Shown: positions 9,802 to 18,656, counted from the stretch's first letter. The stretch is 64,000 nt of DNA from Agrobacterium rosae (GCF_002915175.1 NZ_NXEJ01000008.1:593096-657095); one strand, 5' to 3'. Notes: generated by a model from the letters alone, not told the origin. A program made the numbers and translations.

Positions 9802-10235
9802 AAGCAACAGGACAAGAAGTCACGATCGTCATGATCGAGGACGACGAAGGCCACGCACGCCTCATCGAAAAAAATGTGCGTCGTGCTGGCGTCAATAACG
9901 AGATCGTCCCTTTTACCCTTGGCCACAAGGCGTTGGATTACATCCTCGGTCCAGAGCGGGACGGGCTCGTCAGCAAGGATCGTTATCTGCTGATCTTGCT
10001 GGATCTCAATTTGCCGGATACGTCGGGAATCAAGATTCTCGAGCAGATCAAAAGCAACGAGTACACCAAGCGTCTTCCGGTCGTGGTTTTGACGACGACC
10101 GACGACGAAACCGAAATTCAGAAATGCTATGATCTCGGGGCGAATGTCTATATCACCAAGCCGGTGGACTATGAGGGCTTTGCTACAGCAATCAGAAACC
10201 TCGGCCTATTCTTTTCCGTAATACAGGTTCCGTGA
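9798..10235 (+). CDS. Single-domain response regulator (Rcp1-like)
   Basis: A 145-residue stand-alone receiver domain with no output domain. It shows the acidic pair in MIEDDEGHARL, the phosphoacceptor Asp at about residue 69 in LLDLNLPDTSG, the switch Thr in VVLTTTDDE and the conserved Lys in YITKPVD. The spacing and the DLNLPDTSGI segment resemble Rcp1-type regulators that pair with phytochrome-like kinases. Its start codon overlaps the stop of the upstream kinase (ATGA), so it is the likely direct phosphorylation target. With no DNA-binding domain it must act by protein contact or as a phosphate relay to another kinase. Confidence 0.92.
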   Translation: MKATGQEVTIVMIEDDEGHARLIEKNVRRAGVNNEIVPFTLGHKALDYILGPERDGLVSKDRYLLILLDLNLPDTSGIKILEQIKSNEYTKRLPVVVLTTTDDETEIQKCYDLGANVYITKPVDYEGFATAIRNLGLFFSVIQVP

Positions 10236-10242
10236 AAGCGTA

Positions 10243-11283
10243 ATGACGTTGCGAATACTTTATGTCGATGACGACCCCACGCTCGCAAAGCTCGCGCAGC
10301 GCGTGTTGGGGCGCCATGACATAACCGTCGTTCACGCTGCTTCTGTTGCGACCGGCCTTGAAGAATTCAAGACGAATACCTTTGATGCGGTGGTGCTGGA
10401 CCATTACTTCCAGAACGGTACCGGGCTGCAATTTCTGTCCGGCATTGGCGAAGCTCACCGAGACATACCCGTCCTCTACGTCACGGGGGCCAGTGAAGCG
10501 CAGGTTGCCATCGACGCGCTGAAGGCAGGTGCCGCCGATTACGTCATCAAGAATGTGGCCGACGACTTCTTTCCGCTTTTGTTGAATTCCATTCAGCAGG
10601 CGCTGGAAAATTTCCAGCTCCGGCGTGAAAAAGAGGAAGCCGAACGGCAGTTGCTGCAGGCGAAAGAACGCGCCGAACTGATGGCAAAGGAAATGAACCA
10701 CCGTATTGCCAACAGCCTGTCGCTTGTCTCGGCCATGATCCGGATGCAACTGAATGCAGTGGCAACAGAGGAGGCTCGTACAGCACTTCTCGAAACACAA
10801 AGCCGGATTTCCGCAATCGCTGGCGTCCATCGCAGTTTGTATACTGCCCACAATGTCAGCGAAGTCGAACTCGGCTCCTATCTTTCATCCATCATCCAGG
10901 ATCTGGCCAGATCGGCGCGCGACAGCGAAAAAATCCGTATGACAACGGATATGGACAACATCAAAGCAACACCGGACCAAGCTGTCGCTTTGGGCGTCAT
11001 CGTCACAGAACTGACTACTAACGCCCTGAAATATGCCTATTCCGACGGTAGCGGCGAAATTCGTATTTCGCTAAAAACACAAGATAGTATCGTCCGGCTG
11101 ATCGTTGAAGATGACGGCATTGGCATCAACGGTGCCAATCCGCCAAAGGGTACGGGTCTGGGCACGCGATTGATCACCGCAATGGCCCAAAGCCTAAAGG
11201 CAACCGTTAGCCAATCCGCCACCCTGACATCGGGTGGCGCATCCGTTTGCGTTCAGTGGGAAGAAAACGGCTCCTCCGACTGA
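10243..11283 (+). CDS. Receiver domain fused to HWE/HisKA_2-type histidine kinase
   Basis: A 346-residue soluble hybrid. Residues 1-120 form a receiver domain with YVDDDPTLA and a phosphoacceptor Asp at residue 53 (VVLDHYFQNGTG), followed by a coiled segment and a HisKA_2-type kinase core: EMNHRIANSLSLVSAMI with His at residue 153, then the HATPase with TELTTNALKYAY and DDGIGING. This input-receiver/output-kinase order means the kinase is itself controlled by phosphorylation. It starts 7 bases after the response regulator, completing a three-gene phosphorelay module. In alphaproteobacteria kinases of this class often feed the PhyR general stress response, but no phyR, nepR or ecfG is present here, so that link is only a possibility. 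Confidence 0.9.
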   Translation: MTLRILYVDDDPTLAKLAQRVLGRHDITVVHAASVATGLEEFKTNTFDAVVLDHYFQNGTGLQFLSGIGEAHRDIPVLYVTGASEAQVAIDALKAGAADYVIKNVADDFFPLLLNSIQQALENFQLRREKEEAERQLLQAKERAELMAKEMNHRIANSLSLVSAMIRMQLNAVATEEARTALLETQSRISAIAGVHRSLYTAHNVSEVELGSYLSSIIQDLARSARDSEKIRMTTDMDNIKATPDQAVALGVIVTELTTNALKYAYSDGSGEIRISLKTQDSIVRLIVEDDGIGINGANPPKGTGLGTRLITAMAQSLKATVSQSATLTSGGASVCVQWEENGSSD

Positions 11284-11302
11284 CATTTCCCTGGGCGGCA
11301 AT

Positions 11303-12034
11303 TCACATCGATTGCATTGGTTCCAGACCGGGTGCAATGGCGACGGATTGCAAAGCCGGCGTACCGGACATGACCACAATCGGCGTTCCATCGGGAACAC
11401 GATTATAGAGATCGATGATGTCCTGATTCATGAGACGCACGCAGCCCGAAGACACCGACTTGCCGATCGTCCACCATTCAGGCGAACCGTGCAGACGGTA
11501 GATGGTGTCCTGCCCATCCTTGAAAATGTAGAGTGCGCGCGCGCCGAGCGGGTTGTTGAGGCCAGGGGCCATACCGCCATTCGCCGCACTGTAGGGCTGA
11601 AGCTCCGGTTGACGTGCGATCATTTCATTCGGCGGGGTCCAGCGTGGCCATTGACGTTTATACTGGATGACGCCCCTGCCCGACCACTCGAAGCCAGCAC
11701 GACCAAGGCCCACGCCGTAGCGCATGGCCTGATTGCCTTCATAGGTGAGGTAGAGGAAGTGGTTGGCCGTATCCACGACAATGGTCCCGGGTCGCTCACC
11801 TGTTGGGTTGTCGACCATCTGGCGGTAAAATCGGCGGTCTATTTTTTCATAGGGAATTGCCGGTAGTGGAAACTGCTCGTCCGGCTTCGGTCCGTAGATT
11901 TCTGCGTAGAACGGGTCGGCTACAGGACGAGTGTTCTGTGCGACTTCGCGTGGCGTCGTGGTGCATCCGGCAAGCGCGGTCAGGGCCAGACCTCCCGTAC
12001 CAACGAGAAATGACCTGCGGGTAGTGTCATGCAT
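11303..12034 (-). CDS. L,D-transpeptidase (YkuD family), predicted lipoprotein
   Basis: A 243-residue YkuD-domain protein. L,D-transpeptidases form 3-3 peptidoglycan crosslinks or attach lipoproteins to the wall, using a catalytic cysteine. The active-site signature is complete: HGSPEWW followed by GKSVSSGCVRL with the catalytic Cys at about residue 198. The N-terminus TTRRSFLVGTGGLALTALAGC has a twin-arginine-like stretch and a lipobox ending at Cys, so export by Tat or Sec and lipidation are predicted. It ends 20 bases from the convergent REC-kinase gene and lies just downstream of another LDT-like lipoprotein gene on the same strand. Rhizobiales rely heavily on 3-3 crosslinks and typically carry many paralogues. 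Confidence 0.92.
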   Translation of the reverse strand: MHDTTRRSFLVGTGGLALTALAGCTTTPREVAQNTRPVADPFYAEIYGPKPDEQFPLPAIPYEKIDRRFYRQMVDNPTGERPGTIVVDTANHFLYLTYEGNQAMRYGVGLGRAGFEWSGRGVIQYKRQWPRWTPPNEMIARQPELQPYSAANGGMAPGLNNPLGARALYIFKDGQDTIYRLHGSPEWWTIGKSVSSGCVRLMNQDIIDLYNRVPDGTPIVVMSGTPALQSVAIAPGLEPMQSM

Positions 12035-12061
12035 TGTTAATCGATGTCCTTGTCAAGATTA

Positions 12062-13117
12062 TCATCTCGCGCCCGCAAATGGGTCAGCGAGGGCCGCTTC
12101 TGGGCGGCTGATGGGGTATTTCGTGCCGGAGACCTTCTCGGCCATGCTCTTTGCACCATTGTTTTTCAAAATGGCGCGGAAGCTGGGGTGCATCCCGCCG
12201 TCGACATAAGAATTTACCGCACTGGAAGTTCCCTGGTTCAACGCAACTGCGAGTTTTTGCTGTTCGGCATCAAGCTTCGCAGCTATCGCGGGTTCCGGCT
12301 GGTTGATGACCTGTGGGCAGCTTACAAGCGGATCCGACGGCTCACCACCTGCAAATTCGCTGTTGAAGACATAGCGGCGGCCACATACGGACACTTTCGG
12401 CTGACGCTTGGTCAGTTCGAATGTGTCATATCCTTCCTTCAGTGTCTTCCAGAAGGGGAAGTTGGCGTCATCTTTGTAGGCGGCCATATTCCGGGCCGTC
12501 ATCCGAAACGGATAGGCCTGGACCTGAAACTGGTTTTGTCCACCCTTGAGCGCCCTGTCCACAATCGCGTAGATTTCGCCGATCTGCTGATCCGTCATCG
12601 CGTAGCAGCCAGACGAAGAACATGCGCCATGCACCATCAGCGCCTCACCCGTGTAACCAAGCGCGGCTTCCAGGCGGTTGGGATAGCCGAGGTTGAAGGA
12701 CACGAAATATTGCGAGTTCGGGTTCAGCATGCCTGCTGAAACATGATAGAAGCCCTCTGGTGCCTGCCTGTCTCCACTTTTGGTTTTTGGGCCCAACTTC
12801 CCGGACCAGCGGCACATCGGGTAGGTCTTGAAAAGCGCGTAGCTACCTGACTTATCGACCTTCCAGACTTCCAGCTCGCTCTCCTGCTTGAAGATGCGCA
12901 CGAGCACGGGACTTTCTGGTTTCATGCCTTTTGCGGACATGGAGGCTGCAACTTTGGAAGACAGCTTCGGCGGGGCTCTGTCGGCACTATCGAGACCCAT
13001 GGACGTGCAGGCGGCCAGCACGCCGCACAGCCCGGCGATGGTCGTCGCTCTTGTCAACGCATTAAATACGCTCCGCAGCTTCGCAGGTACGAACCTCGAA
13101 AAATTTGAATCAGTCAT
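12062..13117 (-). CDS. YafK-type L,D-transpeptidase-like lipoprotein
   Basis: A 351-residue secreted protein with a lipobox (GLCGVLAAC) after a hydrophobic signal segment. The central part carries the active-site pattern of the YafK/DUF2459-like branch of the YkuD superfamily: GFYHVSAG, then LMVHGACSSSGCYAM with candidate catalytic His and Cys. The last 130 residues are low in similarity to anything I recognise. The ATG at 13117 is used because AAGGCG lies about eight bases upstream; the frame is open to 13156. It is 27 bases upstream of the second LDT gene on the same strand, so the two are probably co-transcribed. Its exact reaction (crosslinking or removal of a peptidoglycan-linked protein) cannot be told from sequence. 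Confidence 0.85.
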   Translation of the reverse strand: MTDSNFSRFVPAKLRSVFNALTRATTIAGLCGVLAACTSMGLDSADRAPPKLSSKVAASMSAKGMKPESPVLVRIFKQESELEVWKVDKSGSYALFKTYPMCRWSGKLGPKTKSGDRQAPEGFYHVSAGMLNPNSQYFVSFNLGYPNRLEAALGYTGEALMVHGACSSSGCYAMTDQQIGEIYAIVDRALKGGQNQFQVQAYPFRMTARNMAAYKDDANFPFWKTLKEGYDTFELTKRQPKVSVCGRRYVFNSEFAGGEPSDPLVSCPQVINQPEPAIAAKLDAEQQKLAVALNQGTSSAVNSYVDGGMHPSFRAILKNNGAKSMAEKVSGTKYPISRPEAALADPFAGAR

Positions 13118-13261
13118 TAAAACGCCTTGCCCGCCTCTGTAAGCGAAACCGTACATAGAGAAGTTGGCCGCATGACGGCAACCAACGAACGGACAAAGAT
13201 TCGTGAATTTACGTTACGTCTTCGTTAATCATAAGAACACAACAAAGTGAGAGCCTGCCGA

Positions 13262-14038
13262 CTATACCAAAAGCCCCTGCCCGCCGTCGATCCAAACCGG
13301 ACTGCCCGTGATGTGTCGGGATTTCGAACCTGCCAGAAATACGATGAGATCGGCGACGTCTTCGCTGCGGCCTGCCTGACCATCCGAAATCGGAATATCG
13401 CCCTCCGGCCATTCGACGGGAATGGCCGTCTCATCCTTTAATCGGATGTGCGTATTGTCGTTGATTTCGGTATCGATAGCACCGGGGCAGATCGCGTTGA
13501 CGCGAATGCCATAACGCGCAAGCTCGAGAGCCAGCTGCTGCGCCATTGCAAGCTGTCCCGCTTTGGTCACGGAATAGGCTGTCGCACCGGGGGAGGTGAA
13601 AGTTCTGGTACCGTTGATGGAGGACACAATGATAATCGAGCCGCCATCCGATTTCATATGCGGTACGGCATTGCGGATGGTCAGATAGGTCCCACGCAGA
13701 TTGATATTCATCGTCTGGTCCCACTCGGCAACCGTCAGGTCTTCGATGGGTGCCCAAACGCCGTTGATACCGGCATTGGCAATGACGACATCAAGACGAC
13801 CGAACCGGTCGATAAGTTTCGAAGTCGCAGCCGCCATCTGGGTTTCGTTTGAAATGTCTGCCAACAGTGCCAGCGCTTTAGCGCCGTCATTTTGAATGTC
13901 GGCTACGACTGCATCCAGTTCCTCTTTCGTCCGCCCCAGCAAACCAATCGAATATCCTTCCTTTGCCAAGGCCAGCGCCGCTGCTCTGCCGATGCCAGAT
14001 CCTGCTCCCGTAACCAGCGCAACCTTTGCAACCGTCAT
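13262..14038 (-). CDS. SDR family NAD(P)-dependent oxidoreductase
   Basis: A 258-residue classical short-chain dehydrogenase/reductase. It has the cofactor motif TGAGSGIG at the N-terminus, the NAG structural motif (IANAGINGVW), the catalytic Ser in IIIVSSINGTRTF, and YSVTKAGQ providing the catalytic Tyr and Lys. The C-terminal region has the usual SPVWIDGGQGL ending. The ATG at 14038 is supported by AAGGAGAA ten bases upstream. Divergent from the glycosylase gene and without an obvious operon partner, so the substrate cannot be inferred; glucose/ribitol dehydrogenase-like annotations are usual for this subgroup. Confidence 0.9.
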   Translation of the reverse strand: MTVAKVALVTGAGSGIGRAAALALAKEGYSIGLLGRTKEELDAVVADIQNDGAKALALLADISNETQMAAATSKLIDRFGRLDVVIANAGINGVWAPIEDLTVAEWDQTMNINLRGTYLTIRNAVPHMKSDGGSIIIVSSINGTRTFTSPGATAYSVTKAGQLAMAQQLALELARYGIRVNAICPGAIDTEINDNTHIRLKDETAIPVEWPEGDIPISDGQAGRSEDVADLIVFLAGSKSRHITGSPVWIDGGQGLLV

Positions 14039-14124
14039 ACTTTTCTCCTTGAAATGAATGTCCATAAGCTGTCCTTAGAGACAACCCCACACAAACCACC
14101 TTGTTCCAGTTGAACCCGGGCCAA

Positions 14125-14682
14125 ATGAACATCATCCCACAGGACTTTTATTCGAGAGACGCCGTCATCGTCGCCGAGTCGCTGATCGGCTGCACGTTTC
14201 AGATCCACAATACCGGGGGCATAATCGTGGAAACGGAAGCTTACCGGGCAGACGACCCGGCGTCCCATAGCTTCAACGGCCCGACACCGCGTAACCGAAC
14301 GATGTTTGGCGACCCCGGCCATCTCTATGTCTACCGATCCTATGGCCTGCACTGGTGCGCCAACATCGTATGCATGCCGGGCTCGGCAGTGTTGATCCGC
14401 GCGCTGGAGCCGACTGCTGGCATAAACTTGATGCAACTGCGCCGCGGCGTGACGAACATCGTCAACCTGTGTTCAGGTCCCGGAAAACTGGCGCAGGCGC
14501 TGGGGATCACCCATGAGATGGATGGCATAGCTTTGACTGGTGATACGTTCTACGTAACAGATCGCTCATCAGAAGTCTCGGTCGTTGCCGGTCCGAGAAT
14601 AGGCATATCGAAAGCTACCCACCAACCTTGGAGATTTGGCATGGATAAATCCCCGTTTCTCAGCCGGAAATTCCCAGTTTAG
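14125..14682 (+). CDS. 3-methyladenine DNA glycosylase (AAG/MPG family)
   Basis: A 185-residue protein of the alkyladenine DNA glycosylase family, which removes alkylated purines in base excision repair. Family motifs visible are DFYSRDAVIVAESLIG at the start, VETEAYRADDPASH with the catalytic Glu and metal or base contacts, GHLYVYRSYGLHWCANI with the intercalating Tyr region, and SGPGKLAQALGI. The length is typical of bacterial members. The ATG at 14125 is preferred; a TTG at 14101 would add eight residues. It is divergent from the SDR gene with about 86 bases between starts. Confidence 0.92.
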   Translation: MNIIPQDFYSRDAVIVAESLIGCTFQIHNTGGIIVETEAYRADDPASHSFNGPTPRNRTMFGDPGHLYVYRSYGLHWCANIVCMPGSAVLIRALEPTAGINLMQLRRGVTNIVNLCSGPGKLAQALGITHEMDGIALTGDTFYVTDRSSEVSVVAGPRIGISKATHQPWRFGMDKSPFLSRKFPV

Positions 14683-14864
14683 CTGGCAATTCCACTGTCT
14701 GTGCTGCACGCTTGATACCGTCCAACCCCAACATCGCTCCCAATAAATTAATTCGAAAATCCACAACAACAGTGGTCAGCACGTCTGAGCGCATGCAATA
14801 AATAACGACAACGTCGTGGGCGTTTTCCAACCGGCGCAATGATAAAGGGAACGAAGGAACCAGC

Positions 14865-16217
14865 ATGACCATCATACCGAATTCCATAGAAGGCCGCGAT
14901 ATCGCCTATCAGATGCACCCGAACGTCAATCTGCGAAAATACGAGAAAACCGGCGGCGTTGTCATCGAATCTGGCGACGGCATCTACGTCTTCGACAATA
15001 ATGGCAAACGTTACATCGAGGGATTGGCCGGCCTCTGGTCGGTTGCTGTTGGTTTCGGCGAAAAGCGGCTGGTGGAAGTGGCGCGTGCGCAGATGGAGAA
15101 GCTGCCCTACTACCATACCTTCGCCTACAAGACGCATGGCCCTTCGATCGAGCTTGCCGAAATGCTGATCCAGATGGCACCCGTGCCGATGTCGAAAGTG
15201 CATTTCACCTCTTCGGGTTCAGAAGCGAACGACCTTGCCTGCAAGATGGTCTGGTATCGTTCCAACGCGCTTGGCAACAAAGACAAGAAGAAGATCATCG
15301 GCCGCATCAAAGGCTATCACGGCGTGACCATTGCCTCTGGTTCGATCACCGGCCTTCCGCGCAATCATGAAAGCTTCGACCTGCCGCTGGACCGGATGGT
15401 TCACACTTCCTGCCCTTCCTATGTGCATTTCGGTCAGGAGAATGAAAGCGAAGCCGAATTCACCGCCCGCATGCTCAAGGATCTCGAAGACCTGATCCTC
15501 AAAGAAGGTCCGGAAACCATTGCCGCATTCTGGGGTGAGCCCGTCATGGGTGCTGGCGGCGTGTTGGTGCCACCAGATGGCTACTGGGAAGGCGTGCAGA
15601 AAATCCTGAAGAAGTACGATATTCTTCTGGTCGTTGACGAAGTTATCTGCGGCTTTGGTCGCACCGGAAACATGTTCGCTTGCCAGACCTATGGCATTGA
15701 GCCAGACGTGCTGGTGCTTTCCAAGCAGATTTCGTCATCCTATATGCCGCTTTCCGCAATCCTGATGAACGACAGTTTCTACCAGCCCATCGCCGACGAG
15801 TCCGACCGTATCGGCGTGTTCGGCCATGGCTTTACCGCATCCGGTCATCCGGTCGCGACGGCTGTCGGCCTTGAAAATCTGAAGATCATTCAGGAGCGCG
15901 ATCTGGTCGGTAACGCTGCCCGGTTGGAGGAACAGTTCCTGTCCCGCCTGTCCGAACTGGCGAAGCATCCTGTGGCCCATTCATCGCGCGGCGTTGGTCT
16001 TTTGGGTGCTTTGGAAATCAACCCGTTCGCAGATGGCAAAGTGGGCGATGCGGCATTGGCCGTGGCGGCTGCGCTGGAAAAGGAAGGCGTGATCGCCCGG
16101 GCAGTCGGTGAGGCGATCTGCTTCTGCCCGCCGCTGATCATCACCGCCGAACAGATCGACGAGATGTTCGATGCACTGCAACGCGCCTTGGATGCGGTAG
16201 CGGCTGCGCGCGGATAA
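14865..16217 (+). CDS. Class III omega-aminotransferase
   Basis: A 450-residue PLP-dependent class III aminotransferase of the pyruvate-accepting omega/putrescine type. It has the small-domain signature YIEGLAGLWSVAVGFG, the PLP-phosphate segment TSSGSEANDLACK, the cofactor-contacting Asp in LLVVDEVICGFGRTG, and the Schiff-base Lys at about residue 287 in LVLSKQISSSYMPLSA. Such enzymes use pyruvate as amino acceptor for diamines, beta-alanine or related amines. It is monocistronic, ending in a shared hairpin with the convergent class III gene. Its position next to a PotFGHI-like importer fits amine degradation, but the substrate is inferred. Confidence 0.9.
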   Translation: MTIIPNSIEGRDIAYQMHPNVNLRKYEKTGGVVIESGDGIYVFDNNGKRYIEGLAGLWSVAVGFGEKRLVEVARAQMEKLPYYHTFAYKTHGPSIELAEMLIQMAPVPMSKVHFTSSGSEANDLACKMVWYRSNALGNKDKKKIIGRIKGYHGVTIASGSITGLPRNHESFDLPLDRMVHTSCPSYVHFGQENESEAEFTARMLKDLEDLILKEGPETIAAFWGEPVMGAGGVLVPPDGYWEGVQKILKKYDILLVVDEVICGFGRTGNMFACQTYGIEPDVLVLSKQISSSYMPLSAILMNDSFYQPIADESDRIGVFGHGFTASGHPVATAVGLENLKIIQERDLVGNAARLEEQFLSRLSELAKHPVAHSSRGVGLLGALEINPFADGKVGDAALAVAAALEKEGVIARAVGEAICFCPPLIITAEQIDEMFDALQRALDAVAAARG

Positions 16218-16234
16218 TCCTATCCCATCGCATA

Positions 16235-16268
16235 TGAAGGGCGACCGTTATAAAACGGCCGCCCTTCA
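16235..16268. terminator. Hairpin between convergent aminotransferase genes
   Basis: A 15-bp inverted repeat with one mismatch (TGAAGGGCGACCGTT and AACGGCCGCCCTTCA, four-base loop) sits in the 74-base gap between two convergent genes. Neither side has a long U-run, so it is a candidate bidirectional terminator of moderate quality. Confidence 0.65.
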
Positions 16269-16291
16269 TAACTTCGGTGTCAGTGGACTAG

Positions 16292-17602
16292 TCAGGCGCT
16301 CTTGAGTACATCATCCAGCGCACCCACAAGCACATCCGCGTTCTCACGCGAGAACACGAGCGGAGGGCGAATTTTCAGGATGTTCGCATTTGGCCCGGAT
16401 GCACTGATGAGAATGCGGCGGTCACGCAGGCCGTTGACGATGCGGGTCGTCAATGCTGCGTCCGGCTGCTTCGTGGTCCTGTCAGCGACGATCTCGACGC
16501 CGATGAACAGGCCAGAGCCGCGCACATCACCGATCGCTTGATGAGACAGGCTGCTGAGGCCGTCCCTCAGATAGCCGCCGACTTCCAACGCATTCTGCTG
16601 CAAACCTTCGATTCGGATAGTGTCGAGAACCGCTTTGCCAGCGGCGGCAGCGACGGGATTGCCGCCGAACGTGTTGAAATAGCGCGCACGCGGGCCAAAC
16701 TCCGCAATGATTTCAGGACGCAGCACGATGCTTGCCATCGGGTAACCATTGCCCATGGGCTTACCCAGAGTCACCATGTCGGGTGAAACGCCGTGCCGTT
16801 CGAAACCCCACATGGTTTCTCCGGTACGACCGAATCCCGGTTGGACTTCGTCGGCAATGAAAAGGCCACCAGCTTCATGGATCGCATCCACCGCTGGTTT
16901 CAGGAACCCTTTCGGCCCCGCGAAAATGCCATCGCTTGAGAAGATCGTATCGGTAATCAGCATGGCCGGTTTGATGCCGTGGCGCTTCAGGTCAGCGATG
17001 GCGGCGCGCACATCACGACCGAACTTCTCCATCACCTCTTCAGGCGAATTGCGATAGGCGTCAGGTGCCGGAATAGTCCGGACGTGGGGGCCAAGTGTCA
17101 CGGACTCCCCAAGTGAGGGAGAGAATTCTGCCGTTGCACTGGTCAGCCCATGGTAAGCAAGTTCCGTGGCGATAATGCCGGTGCCGCCGGTAACGAAGCG
17201 GGCGATGCGCACGGCAAGATCATTTGCCTCGCTGCCGGTGCAAGTGAACATGGCCTGACTCAGCGCCTCGGGAAATGTCGCCGTCAACGTTTCGGCATAG
17301 TCGACAATGCCCTCATGCAGATAGCGGGTATGCGTGTTGAGAACCGCCGTCTGCTTGGTGATCGCCTCTACCACACGCGGATGGCAATGCCCCAGCGAAG
17401 CGACATTGTTGTAAGCATCCAGATATTTTTCACCTGCGGTATCATAAAGAAAAACACCTTCGCCACGCACCAGATGCAGCGGTTTTTCGTAAAAAAGGCG
17501 GTAGGCAGGACCGAGTACCTTTTCACGCCGGGCGATCAGCGCCCGCTCGTTCTCATCCAGCCGCTCAAAATCTTCGCGCGAAAAAGCATTTACCATCGAC
17601 AT
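16292..17602 (-). CDS. Class III PLP enzyme, candidate O-phosphoamine phospholyase
   Basis: A 436-residue class III aminotransferase-fold protein. It shows YLDAYNNVASLGHCHPRVVE, CTGSEANDLAVRIAR, LFIADEVQPGFGRTG and the Schiff-base Lys at about residue 281 in VTLGKPMGNGYPMAS. The NNVASLGHCHP region and the neighbouring APH-type kinase resemble the ETNPPL/PHYKPL branch, whose animal members are not transaminases but ammonia-releasing lyases acting on phosphoethanolamine or 5-phosphohydroxylysine. The start lies 4 bases after the kinase stop, so the two are almost certainly co-translated. The generic alternative is an ordinary aminotransferase; the lyase assignment is inference from similarity and context. 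Confidence 0.85.
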   Translation of the reverse strand: MSMVNAFSREDFERLDENERALIARREKVLGPAYRLFYEKPLHLVRGEGVFLYDTAGEKYLDAYNNVASLGHCHPRVVEAITKQTAVLNTHTRYLHEGIVDYAETLTATFPEALSQAMFTCTGSEANDLAVRIARFVTGGTGIIATELAYHGLTSATAEFSPSLGESVTLGPHVRTIPAPDAYRNSPEEVMEKFGRDVRAAIADLKRHGIKPAMLITDTIFSSDGIFAGPKGFLKPAVDAIHEAGGLFIADEVQPGFGRTGETMWGFERHGVSPDMVTLGKPMGNGYPMASIVLRPEIIAEFGPRARYFNTFGGNPVAAAAGKAVLDTIRIEGLQQNALEVGGYLRDGLSSLSHQAIGDVRGSGLFIGVEIVADRTTKQPDAALTTRIVNGLRDRRILISASGPNANILKIRPPLVFSRENADVLVGALDDVLKSA

Positions 17603-17606
17603 GATT

Positions 17607-18656
17607 TCAGGCCTTTGAATGGTTGGGCACGAGCGTCTTCAGCCCTGCCGGTGTGAGATCGGATATGTTGAGAAGCCCCTGCCAGGCAGAGGCATGGTTG
17701 CGCATGATATAGTCGGCATTGTCCGGAAAAAGCGCTGAACGCGATTCAGCGATGATGATGGACATTGCCAGCCGCGACCGGGTCAGCACCGGCAGAAGCT
17801 CCATTTCAACGGGTTCGAGAGTGCGCGCCGACAGAAATCCGTCCAGAAATGCGCCGGTACGCGCGGCCCAATTCTCCGTCGCCAGATGATAGGAGAGTGC
17901 GACCGCAAGATCGTTGACGAGAGGCGCGTGCACCATGTCTCCGAAGTCGATGATGCCGACGACCTCACTCGGTTTGGCCGGATCAAGAAGAATATTGTGG
18001 GGATTGAAGTCATTGTGAATGATCTGGCGGCGGCTAAGCTCGGTCATTGTGGACGCCGCACGTTCGAATTCGGAAAGGACGGCTTCCACCTGCCCGCGCC
18101 GTTGCGGCGCGACGTGATCGGTGACATCGGTCAGATCGAGCGTGTGGGAAATGTCCCACATCAGCTTGCCCGCAGGCGGGCGACTTTTGCAGGTTTCAAG
18201 ACCCAGTCCGAGTTCTGCCAATGCCTGACCGACATTGCGGCTCTGTGTTTCGCAGGCCTGTGTCCGATATTGCAACTCGCCGCGCAAAAAGGTCAACAGT
18301 CTGACGATGCGCGGGCCTTCCGAAGCGGAAATCGTATGGCTCGGTTCACCCTCATTCGTTAGAACGATCCTGGGAACGGGAACCGAAGGTGCCACTGACG
18401 CCAGATGCAGCAGAACACCGTCCTGAAAATCAAGCGCTGCGGGGTCCTCTGCCGGGTTGGCGATCTTGAGCACGAATTCGGTGCCGTCATCGCGGGTGAA
18501 CAGGAAGGTCTCGTCACGCTCGCTGGAGAGACGCTTTGCGGTACCGGTAAGGCCATAGATGTCTTCGACGGCGGCAGCGGCATCGGTTAACGACGTCTGC
18601 TCCCATGTCGCCGACATGAAGTCCGCTGTCTTTGTGGCGGGCATTGGCTCCGTCAT
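17607..18656 (-). CDS. APH-type small-molecule kinase, hydroxylysine-kinase-like
   Basis: A 349-residue aminoglycoside-phosphotransferase-fold kinase. The catalytic loop is IIHNDFNPHNILLD (HxDxxxxN) and the metal-binding loop is VGIIDFGDM. A nucleotide-binding beta-hairpin with the Lys in FVLKIANP precedes them. Homologues of this type include homoserine kinase II-like enzymes and hydroxylysine kinase (HYKK/AGPHD1). It is the first gene of a two-gene unit with the PLP enzyme and is divergent from a GntR regulator. A kinase that phosphorylates the hydroxyl of an amino alcohol, followed by a PLP lyase that removes phosphate and ammonia, is a coherent pathway. The true substrate is not established. 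Confidence 0.85.
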   Translation of the reverse strand: MTEPMPATKTADFMSATWEQTSLTDAAAAVEDIYGLTGTAKRLSSERDETFLFTRDDGTEFVLKIANPAEDPAALDFQDGVLLHLASVAPSVPVPRIVLTNEGEPSHTISASEGPRIVRLLTFLRGELQYRTQACETQSRNVGQALAELGLGLETCKSRPPAGKLMWDISHTLDLTDVTDHVAPQRRGQVEAVLSEFERAASTMTELSRRQIIHNDFNPHNILLDPAKPSEVVGIIDFGDMVHAPLVNDLAVALSYHLATENWAARTGAFLDGFLSARTLEPVEMELLPVLTRSRLAMSIIIAESRSALFPDNADYIMRNHASAWQGLLNISDLTPAGLKTLVPNHSKA

